Shown: piece after piece, positions 19,470-27,201 of the stretch
Position numbering within the stretch: position 1 is the first letter of the stretch
How the letters are laid out: every line of letters starts with the position of its first letter
NCBI GenBank assembly: GCA_036741775.1
Contig: DAINRQ010000017.1
Span: 1 to 64,000, forward strand
Origin: JAJKIV01 sp036741775
GTDB taxonomy: Bacteria > Gemmatimonadota > Gemmatimonadetes > Gemmatimonadales > Gemmatimonadaceae
Reading direction: 5' to 3'
DNA: 64,000 nt
Made by a program: the position numbers and the translations under genes
The notes under the pieces: model-generated
Database searches by the model: none
The model's input: the letters and a program-made list of their open reading frames with translations, nothing else
What the model was told of the DNA's origin: nothing

Positions 19470-19791
19470 CGCGAGAGTTTGACGGCCGAGGTCCGCGCTG
19501 CGCGCGCTGACGTGGCGTCAAGTATCGCTGTAGGTTAGTTTTAGCGTACGAGTCCAAGGCTGGGCCGCGCGCACGCGCGCAATGTCTCGCCCCCGAGACT
19601 CGTGGAGCCGATTCCTACCGCTTGGGACATTGGCTCAACCGAAGAGCCAGTCTCGCCCTCTGAGAAAACCTCTTCAGTCGGTAACGCGCCTCAGTGCGCA
19701 CGTCTGTGCGCGGATATCGAGGCAACGCACTCGCGCGCCGGTCTCGGGGCGGTCCCGAGCGAGCGGCCCCGGCGCCACATCATAGGAATCG
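19470..19791. other. 322-bp leader region upstream of the DEAD-box helicase
   Basis: No gene is supported. A possible AT-richer promoter patch occurs at about 19530-19550 (TAGGTTAGTTTTAGCG), which would leave a 5' untranslated leader of about 240 bases. Long structured leaders are common for DEAD-box RNA helicase genes that autoregulate. The helicase start is supported by AGGA 6 bases upstream of ATG 19792. Confidence 0.35.
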
Positions 19792-20988
<1,197 letters not shown>

Positions 20989-21000
20989 CGAATGCGCCAC

Positions 21001-21036
21001 GCGAACGGCCTCGGGTTCACTCCCGAGGCCGTTCGC
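21001..21036. terminator. bidirectional terminator hairpin (15-bp perfect stem)
   Basis: GCGAACGGCCTCGGG at 21001-21015 pairs exactly with 21022-21036 around a 6-base loop. It sits between the convergent helicase and pseudopilin genes. There is no T tract on either side, so termination may be weak or need Rho. Confidence 0.7.
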
Positions 21037-21068
21037 GCATCCGGGCCGGGATGGGTCCGACGTCTCGG

Positions 21069-21527
21069 TCAGTCGCCGCGCCGAACTCGTCCCAGGCGGG
21101 ATACCACGACCGTCTCGGCGGCTGCACCTCGCCGGAGGACCAGGGTGAGATTCGAGGCGCCGTACCCGAGCCCGTTAGGCGCGTACGCCATGGAATCGCG
21201 CGACGCGGAGAGCCACACGCCGTGCGATGCGCCGAGTCGGCGGAGGAGGACGGTGTCGCCGTAGCTTCGGACGACGAGCGTAGCGGCCGCGGTATCGATG
21301 CTGACGGCCGTGCGCACCGAACGCGACAACGACCAGCGGCGCGCTGCGGCGAAGGTGGCGACGGTTTCGCCGGCGGCGCGCCGGACGCTGGAACGGTCGC
21401 GGAAGTCGCCTACTCGGAGACCGGCAACCGCCGTCACGATGGCGAGAACGCAGAGTGCGATGATGATCTCGGGGAGCGTAGCACCGCGTTGCACGTATTT
21501 CCCTTCCGTTCGGGGCGTCGAAAGCAT
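21069..21527 (-). CDS. Type IV pilin-like / GspH-FimT pseudopilin
   Basis: ATG 21527 gives 152 residues with the class III signal RGATLPEIIIALCVLAIVTAVAG: a Gly before the cleavage site, Glu at +5, then a hydrophobic helix. That is the prepilin peptidase signature. The rest has the GspH/FimT pattern (RRAAGETVATFAAARRWSLSRSVRTAVSI and a C-terminal beta region). It would be a minor pseudopilin in a type II secretion or type IV pilus apparatus. No other pilus or secretion gene is adjacent, so it depends on partners elsewhere. An in-frame start 27 bases upstream (21554) is less likely. Confidence 0.8.
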   Translation of the reverse strand: MLSTPRTEGKYVQRGATLPEIIIALCVLAIVTAVAGLRVGDFRDRSSVRRAAGETVATFAAARRWSLSRSVRTAVSIDTAAATLVVRSYGDTVLLRRLGASHGVWLSASRDSMAYAPNGLGYGASNLTLVLRRGAAAETVVVSRLGRVRRGD

Positions 21528-21640
21528 ACGATCCGTCCGCGCGCGACGCGCCATCGTCGCGTCGCGGTCGACATCGCATTGCTGCGCGTGGCGTGCGAGG
21601 GTCGACGGCCACCTCGCACCCCATTCGAACGAGGCGTCGG

Positions 21641-21877
21641 ATGCTCCGATTCCTGAGCGTGCTCGCGCTCGTTGTCGTCTGCACGGCCTGTCCGGCGACG
21701 CGGGCGGACGTGGCCATGAGCGAGCAGATCATTCAGCTCGGCGACGGCCTGAACGACATGCGGCAGGACTACGCCGCGTTGCAGGAACAGGTCGATTCGC
21801 TGCGAACGATCGTCGCGAAGCAGGACAGCGTCATTCGTCAGCTGGCGAACCTCGCGGGCGTGCCGTTCTCGCGATGA
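21641..21877 (+). CDS. Small exported coiled-coil protein (probable lipoprotein)
   Basis: ATG 21641, with a GAGG motif 9-10 bases upstream, begins a 78-residue protein. A hydrophobic signal (MLRFLSVLALVVVCTAC) ends in a Cys that could be lipid-modified; the residue at -3 is Cys, which is not typical of the lipobox. The mature part is one heptad-patterned helix (LNDMRQDYAALQEQVDSLRTIVAKQDSVIRQL), like the trimeric coiled coil of Lpp or the N-terminus of CpoB. It lies 63 bp upstream of the secreted carboxypeptidase and could be co-transcribed. Function unknown. Confidence 0.7.
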   Translation: MLRFLSVLALVVVCTACPATRADVAMSEQIIQLGDGLNDMRQDYAALQEQVDSLRTIVAKQDSVIRQLANLAGVPFSR

Positions 21878-21940
21878 TTCCCCGCGGTTGCATGCCATTG
21901 CACGTCCACACCCCGGACTCACGAACCCAGGTTGCCCCCG

Positions 21941-24900
21941 ATGCGACACGCTCCGCGCCCGGCCGCACGTCCCGCGTTACTCGCGCTCGCTGCCAGCCTT
22001 GCCCTCGCCCACGGGGCGACTGCGCAATCGGCCGCCACGTCGCAGGCCATCGATGCCGAGTACACGGCAAAGATCCGCGAGCTCACGCCGACCGATCCGA
22101 AGTGGCGGTTCACCACCGAGCTGGTCGACTACCTCCCGGCCTCCGCGGCGGTGCCGACACCGCTCGAGGTCCTCGGGTACGTCCCGGGCACGGTGGGGAA
22201 GCTGTCGCACGTCGCGGACGTGAACCGGTATTTCCGGGCGGTGGCGGCGGCCGCGCCGGGCCGGGCGCGTCTCGTGTCGTTAGGCGTGAGCGACGAGGAC
22301 CGGGAGGAGCTCGTGCTCGCCGTGGCGGACGAGGAGACGATTCGCCGCCTCGATGAGTATCGCGCAATGACGGCGCGAATGGCCGACCCACGCGGCATCA
22401 CTCCCGAAGAGCGCGCACGGCTCGTTCGGGAGGCGAAGCCCATTTACTGGGTGCTCGGCGCCATTCACTCGCCGGAGACGGGAAGCCCCGAAATGCTCAT
22501 GGAGCTCGCGTACCGGCTCGTCGTGGACGAGGGCGACTTCATGCGGAGCATTCGCCAGAACGTCATCACGCTCATCACCCCGATCCAGGAAGTCGACGGG
22601 CGCGACCGCATGGTGGACGTGTATAACCAGGCCAAGGCCCTCAAGGTACCCAACCGCAACCTGATCTACTGGGGGAAGTACACCGCTCACGACAACAACC
22701 GCGACGGCATGGTCGTCTCCCAGCGGATCACCCAGAACTACATGAAGGGCTTTCTCCACTGGCGGCCGACGATCACGCACGACCTGCACGAGTCGGTGCC
22801 GTTCCTCTACATCAGTACAGGGACGGGACCGTACAACGACGAGTTCGATCCCATCACGATCGCCGAGTGGCATACCCTCGCCTACAATGAGATCACCGAG
22901 CTGACACGGCGCGGCCTCGCAGGCGTCTGGACGCACGGGTTCTACGACGGTTGGGCACCGAACTACATGATGTCCATCACGCAGTTCCACAATTCGACCG
23001 GGCGGTTCTACGAGACGTACACGTCCAGCGGCGCCGACTGCCAGACGGTGAATCTCAACGCCTCACAGACCGATCGGCGATGGTACCGCCCAAACCCGGC
23101 GGTCAACGGAGTCCGGTGGTGTATTCGCAGCAACCTGAACTACCAGCAGTCGGGCGTGCTACTCGGGTTGAAATACGTGGGCGATCACCGGACAACGTTC
23201 GTCGAGAACAACATCGCGAAGGCCGAGCGTATGATCACGCGCGGGAAGACGTCGCCTCCGTACGCGTTCGTCATACCACGTGAGCAGCAGCATTCGGCCG
23301 AAGCGGCCGATCTCGTGAACCTGTTCCGCACTCACGCGGCGGAGGTGCACGAGGCGACAGGTGAGTTCACCGTACAGCGTGGTCCGCGGGTCATCGAGGA
23401 TCGCGGCCCGCACCCGGCTTCGACGTCGGGTGCCGGGGCGAGTGGGGCTACGGCTGCACGCGATAGCACCGCTGCCGACACGTCGGCGCGAGCGGCCGCG
23501 TCAGTCCGAGCCGGCGCCGACTCGACGAACGCGGCGCGCTCCGACACGACGAATGCACGTGGTGGTGAGCGTGCCCCGGGGCGCGCCGCCGCGACCAGTG
23601 CTCTCACCGTGCGCGCCGGGGACTGGGTCGTCCGAATGGATCAGCCGTACACGCAGATGATCCGCACGATGCTCGCGATCCAGCGCTACAAGCCGGATGA
23701 CCCGTCGCCGTATGACGACACCGGGTGGACGCTCGATGAGTTGCGGCACGTCGTCACGTACACTATCCCCGACTCCACCATCTTGACGAAGCCGATGCGT
23801 CTCCTCACGGCCGATGCGACGATCGCCGGACGCGTCGACGGCACGGGTGGGACGATTCTGGTCAAACACCTGGGCGACTGGCGCTCCGCCGTTTTCCCGT
23901 GGAAAGCGGGTGCCCGTGTAACAGTTGCGGAAACTGCATTCGTCGCGAATGGCACGACCTATCCCGCCGGCACGTTCATCGTGGCGGACGGCGCGAAGGC
24001 TCGCGCGGCAATCCGCGACCTGGCGCTCGCAGGCACGGCCGTGGCTGCACCGCCAACGGTTCGCTCGCACGTGATCAGCCTCCCGCGCATCGCGTACATC
24101 CATACGTGGCAGGAAACCCAGAACGAGGGGTGGGTTCGCTACTCGCTCGACCGTATGGGAATTCCGTACACGTACATGGCTGACCAGAAGCTGCGGAGCC
24201 CCGGGGCGCTCGACCGATTCGACGTGGTGGTGTTCCCACACTCGGGGCAGGGTGGAATGTCGATCGTGAACGGCCGCCCAATGATCGGCCCGCCGATCCC
24301 GTGGCGCGCATCCCGCACCACGCCACACCTGGGCAAGTGGGATGAGACGGACGACATCCGCCCCGGCATGGGGTTGGAAGGTGCGGCGCAAGTGCGGCGC
24401 TTCGTCGAACGCGGGGGTGTGCTGCTCGTCGAGGGCTCGACCAGCAGATTCCCCATCGAGCTCGGTCTCACCCCGGCCGTCTCGGAGTTTCAGTCGCGCA
24501 CACTCGGAGCGCGCGGCGCCATCTTCCGCGCGGAGCAGGTCACCACATCGAGCCCGATTCTCTACGGCTACGATGCGAACCGGGTCTTCCCCGTTTACTT
24601 CAATCAGACCCCGCTGTTTCAAGTACAAACTGGCGGGTTCGGACAGGGCGGGACGCCGCCCGAAGGGACCGACTCCGCGTTCATCGCGGCGCAGGCCCGG
24701 GCTCGTCCGCGAGTGATCCTGCGGTTCCTCAACCGCGCGGACTCGCTTGGCATCTCGGGCATGCTGAACAACCCGCAGGACCTGGTCGGCCGGCCCGCGG
24801 TCATCGACGCACCGCTCGGTAACGGGCACGTCGTGATGTTCGCGATTCGCCCGTTCTGGCGATACCAGACGCAGGGGTCGTGGGCGCTCGCGCTCAACGC

Positions 24901-24997
24901 CATGGCGAACTGGAACAACCTCACCGACCCGTGTGAGGGCTCGCGGTGTGCCGCGCCAGCGCGGGTAACGGATTCGAACGGCGCGGATCGCGACTGA
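21941..24997 (+). CDS. Secreted M14-family zinc carboxypeptidase
   Basis: ATG 21941 starts a clear signal peptide (MRHAPRPAARPALLALAASL... ending ATAQS) in a protein of 1018 residues. The M14 zinc motif HSPE is at about 176-179 (WVLGAIHSPETGSPEML), the substrate-binding DNNRDG follows, and the later MSITQFHNSTGRFYE region may supply the third ligand. M14 enzymes cleave C-terminal residues; large Gemmatimonadota and Bacteroidota members act outside the cell on peptides. A low-complexity Ala/Ser/Thr/Gly/Asp insertion spans about 490-555. The C-terminal third (about 670-1000) resembles a glutamine-amidotransferase-like flavodoxin fold domain often attached to this subfamily. Confidence 0.88.
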   Translation: MRHAPRPAARPALLALAASLALAHGATAQSAATSQAIDAEYTAKIRELTPTDPKWRFTTELVDYLPASAAVPTPLEVLGYVPGTVGKLSHVADVNRYFRAVAAAAPGRARLVSLGVSDEDREELVLAVADEETIRRLDEYRAMTARMADPRGITPEERARLVREAKPIYWVLGAIHSPETGSPEMLMELAYRLVVDEGDFMRSIRQNVITLITPIQEVDGRDRMVDVYNQAKALKVPNRNLIYWGKYTAHDNNRDGMVVSQRITQNYMKGFLHWRPTITHDLHESVPFLYISTGTGPYNDEFDPITIAEWHTLAYNEITELTRRGLAGVWTHGFYDGWAPNYMMSITQFHNSTGRFYETYTSSGADCQTVNLNASQTDRRWYRPNPAVNGVRWCIRSNLNYQQSGVLLGLKYVGDHRTTFVENNIAKAERMITRGKTSPPYAFVIPREQQHSAEAADLVNLFRTHAAEVHEATGEFTVQRGPRVIEDRGPHPASTSGAGASGATAARDSTAADTSARAAASVRAGADSTNAARSDTTNARGGERAPGRAAATSALTVRAGDWVVRMDQPYTQMIRTMLAIQRYKPDDPSPYDDTGWTLDELRHVVTYTIPDSTILTKPMRLLTADATIAGRVDGTGGTILVKHLGDWRSAVFPWKAGARVTVAETAFVANGTTYPAGTFIVADGAKARAAIRDLALAGTAVAAPPTVRSHVISLPRIAYIHTWQETQNEGWVRYSLDRMGIPYTYMADQKLRSPGALDRFDVVVFPHSGQGGMSIVNGRPMIGPPIPWRASRTTPHLGKWDETDDIRPGMGLEGAAQVRRFVERGGVLLVEGSTSRFPIELGLTPAVSEFQSRTLGARGAIFRAEQVTTSSPILYGYDANRVFPVYFNQTPLFQVQTGGFGQGGTPPEGTDSAFIAAQARARPRVILRFLNRADSLGISGMLNNPQDLVGRPAVIDAPLGNGHVVMFAIRPFWRYQTQGSWALALNAMANWNNLTDPCEGSRCAAPARVTDSNGADRD

Positions 24998-25084
24998 GGG
25001 TGACGGCAACGTCACGATGGGTCGGGCGTGCGAGCACGCGCTCCGCGCCTTTGTGCGCTGTTCGAGGCTGGCTAGTATTTGAGG

Positions 25085-25112
25085 CAGCCGCGGCGACCGG
25101 TCGCCGCGGCTG
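25085..25112. repeat. 28-bp perfect palindrome between carboxypeptidase and selenoprotein gene
   Basis: The 14 bases at 25085-25098 are the exact reverse complement of 25099-25112. The palindrome lies 87 bp after the carboxypeptidase stop and 24 bp before the selenoprotein ATG. It is a likely transcription terminator for the upstream gene (no T tract), or alternatively an operator or leader hairpin for the selenoprotein-pfk unit. Confidence 0.7.
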
Positions 25113-25136
25113 AACCAACCGAGCACCGCTCACGCG

Positions 25137-25367
25137 ATGACAGTCACGATCGAGTATTGCACGGTCTGAAGCTACGAGCCGCGGGCCTCCAGTTTGGCGG
25201 CCGAGATCAAGGAGCGGTTCCCCAACGCGCGGGTCGAGTTGATTCCCTCGGGCGGCGGACGCTTCGAGGTACGCCGTGACGGCCAGCCCATCTTCGAGAA
25301 GTCGAAGCTCGGTCGCCACGCCGCCCCGGGCGAAGTGGTTCGGCTGCTCGAAACCTCATTGCGGTAA
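25137..25367 (+). CDS. SelW/Rdx-family selenoprotein with in-frame UGA (selenocysteine)
   Basis: Reading TGA 25167-25169 as selenocysteine gives a 76-residue protein beginning MTVTIEYCTVU-SYEPRASS (U = residue 11) and ending in TAA 25365. The CxxU motif after a beta strand, then the helix SSLAAEIKERFP and the later strand pair GGRFEVRRDGQPIFEKSK and PGEVVRLL, are the hallmarks of the SelW/SelT/SelH (Rdx) thioredoxin-fold family. In bacteria this family occurs with either CxxC or CxxU. The role is a thiol or selenol redox protein in the cytoplasm. A SECIS-like hairpin follows the TGA. The frame has no other interruption. The next gene, pfk, starts 31 bp later. Alternative: a Cys-to-stop pseudogene, unlikely given the intact frame and hairpin. 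Confidence 0.85.
25184..25202 (+). promoter_or_regulatory. bacterial SECIS-like hairpin
   Basis: The hairpin lies 15-33 bases after the TGA. GGCC (25184-25187) pairs with GGCC (25199-25202), one U/C mismatch follows, then CC/GG closes a 5-base loop AGUUU containing GU (25192-25193). Bacterial SECIS elements sit inside the coding region just after UGA, with an exposed G/GU in a small apical loop that SelB recognises. In E. coli fdhF the loop GGU is 19-21 bases after UGA; here the GU is 23-24 bases after it. The fold was predicted by eye, without an energy calculation. Confidence 0.6.
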
Positions 25368-25397
25368 CGCGATTTCTCGGCTCTGCCAACCCTAACG

Positions 25398-26477
25398 ATG
25401 CGAATTGGGATTTCGACCGGCGGCGGCGACGCACCCGGTCTCAACGCGGTCATCCGCGCCGCCGCACTCTCGGCGATGGGCCGCGGCTGGGAAGTGATCG
25501 GCATCCGCAAGGGATTCTCCGGGCTCCTCGGGGAGGATCAGTGCGTTCCGCTGTCGCGCGAGTCCGTCCGCGGGATCGCGCATCTCGGGGGGACGATTCT
25601 GCGGACGACGAACCGTGGGAACCCGTTCCACTACCCGGTGCGACAGCCCGACGGCTCCTACATCGAGGTCGATCGTTCGGACGAGCTGCTGGCGACCGCC
25701 CGTGATCTGGGCATCGACGCGATCATCACCATCGGCGGCGACGGGTCGCTCGCCATCGCACAGCGACTGCACGAGCGCGGCATGAAGATCGTCGGCGTGC
25801 CGAAGACGATCGACAACGACGTCAGTGGAACGGTGACGACGTTCGGCTTCGACACGGCCGTGAACACCGCGCTCGAGGCGATCGATAAGCTGCACACGAC
25901 GGCCGAGAGCCACGATCGAGTGATCGTCCTCGAGGTGATGGGTCGCAACGCCGGCTTCATCGCGCTTCACAGCGGTCTGGCGGGAACAGCGGATGTCATT
26001 CTCATCCCGGAGATTCCGTACGACATCGGTAAGGTCTGCGAGAAGATCACGGAGCGTGATCGCTCGGGCCGGTACTTCTCGATCGTCGTCGTCGCCGAAG
26101 GGGCCTATCCGCGCGGTGGGACGGAGTCCACGCTCGGCGAATCGCTTCCCGGCCAGGCGAAGCGAGTCGGAGGGATCGCGGATACCGTCGCGCGCGAGAT
26201 CGCGATGATCACCGGGAAGGAGACGCGATCGCTCGTGCTCGGGCACCTGCAGCGCGGAGGCATGCCCACGGGGTACGATCGGCTCCTTGCCGCGCGCTTC
26301 GGCGGTGCGGCGGTCCGTGCCGTGGAGGCCGGCCGCTGGGGTCACATGGTCGCCTTGCAGTCGCCGCACATCGTGACCATCCCGATCACAGAGGCCTTGG
26401 CCGAGCTGAAGCGCGTGGACCCGAACCATGACACGGTGCTCACGGCCCGGGCCACCGGCATCTCCTTCGGCGACTGA
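25398..26477 (+). CDS. pfkA: 6-phosphofructokinase
   Basis: The 359-residue PFK phosphorylates fructose 6-phosphate in glycolysis. Visible motifs are GGGDAPGLNAVIR (nucleotide loop), TIGGDGSLAIA, PKTIDND with the catalytic Asp, EVMGRNAGFIAL, and LGHLQRGGMPTGYDR. Two specificity positions are informative: Gly in GGDGS (E. coli 104) and Lys in PKTIDND (E. coli 124). Classical ATP enzymes have Gly/Gly and PPi enzymes have Asp/Lys. Gly/Lys is the mixed-substrate group III pattern, in which actinobacterial members use ATP. ATP use is inferred. The gene follows the selenoprotein by 30 bases and may share its transcript. Confidence 0.93.
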   Translation: MRIGISTGGGDAPGLNAVIRAAALSAMGRGWEVIGIRKGFSGLLGEDQCVPLSRESVRGIAHLGGTILRTTNRGNPFHYPVRQPDGSYIEVDRSDELLATARDLGIDAIITIGGDGSLAIAQRLHERGMKIVGVPKTIDNDVSGTVTTFGFDTAVNTALEAIDKLHTTAESHDRVIVLEVMGRNAGFIALHSGLAGTADVILIPEIPYDIGKVCEKITERDRSGRYFSIVVVAEGAYPRGGTESTLGESLPGQAKRVGGIADTVAREIAMITGKETRSLVLGHLQRGGMPTGYDRLLAARFGGAAVRAVEAGRWGHMVALQSPHIVTIPITEALAELKRVDPNHDTVLTARATGISFGD

Positions 26478-26771
26478 TCCTGGATGTCCCGTGCGGAACA
26501 TCACACAGCCGAGTGGCATTTCCGCGCCTCCGCCACGTCGAACGGAGCGCGTTCTGGCGGGTACAGATTGGTGAAGCCGCCGCGCGATTTGTCCTCTTTC
26601 CGGGGGCAATCGTCCACAGGAACGGACGACCCGGCGGCGGGGTCGCCGATTGCGCTTTCTAAAGCATTGCGTAGGATTCGGTTACATGAGAGTGGCGCCA
26701 GCGAGCGCGTGGCACTCGACGTGCCCCGCAAGGGGGTGTCGTTCCTTCCTGATGTCAAATGGAGTTCGTTG
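26478..26771. other. 294-bp intergenic region before the small exported protein
   Basis: The frame of the next gene stays open upstream to 26484, but the predicted residues look random and the signal peptide begins only at 26772. I therefore see no gene here. An AT-richer patch at about 26656-26690 (CTTTCTAAAGCATTG and GGTTACATGAG) may be the promoter of the exported protein. Confidence 0.4.
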
Positions 26772-27164
26772 ATGACTCGCAGTGTGTATGCGTTCGCATT
26801 CGTCGCCGTCGCGGCCGTCAGTGGCGCGCTCGGGGCGCAGGTGCGTCCGCAGCCGCAGGAAGGGAAGACCCAGGTGCCACGCTCGCATCTCCCACCGCCG
26901 GGCATGTGCCGGATCTGGCTCGACAATGTTCCACCGGCGCAGCAGCCGGCGCCGACCGATTGCGCGAGCGCGGTCCGGAACAGGCCGCGCAACGGGCGAG
27001 TCGTGTTCAGCGAGCAGCTGCGTGACAATCCCCGCCTCCCGATGGTGAAATCGCTGAAGGATCCGTCGGCCGCGCCCAAGCCGCAGGAGGAGCCGCCTCC
27101 GGTGAAGCCGTCGCGCCCGGAGCGGAAACGCGTCGTCAAGCCGCCGCCGCCCACGGATCCGTAG
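26772..27164 (+). CDS. Small exported proline-rich protein with MCRIW motif
   Basis: ATG 26772 starts a 130-residue protein with a signal peptide (MTRSVYAFAFVAVAAVSGALGAQ). The mature part has PPPGMCRIWLDNVPPAQQPAPTDCASAVRNRPRNGRV split over residues 45-80, and a Pro/Lys/Arg-rich C-terminus. A motif of this shape (GMCRIW...QPAPTDC with two Cys) recurs in small exported proteins of Gemmatimonadota and some other soil bacteria, as I recall, with no known function. The two Cys could form a disulfide. An upstream in-frame ATG at 26484 is rejected because the signal peptide would then be internal. Confidence 0.7.
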   Translation: MTRSVYAFAFVAVAAVSGALGAQVRPQPQEGKTQVPRSHLPPPGMCRIWLDNVPPAQQPAPTDCASAVRNRPRNGRVVFSEQLRDNPRLPMVKSLKDPSAAPKPQEEPPPVKPSRPERKRVVKPPPPTDP

Positions 27165-27201
27165 GCGAAACGCCGGATCCGACGACCTCCGCCCGCGCCT
27201 C

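Noticed and set aside
23501..25126. 541-codon minus-strand frame
   Set aside because: Antisense to the M14 carboxypeptidase; no motif.
25167..25169. TGA as a true stop giving a 10-residue peptide
   Set aside because: The frame after the TGA encodes the remainder of a conserved family for 65 residues without another stop, and a SECIS-like hairpin follows.
25079..25279. 66-codon frame overlapping the selenoprotein
   Set aside because: A different frame, giving an Arg-rich product; the Rdx protein with TGA=Sec is far better supported.
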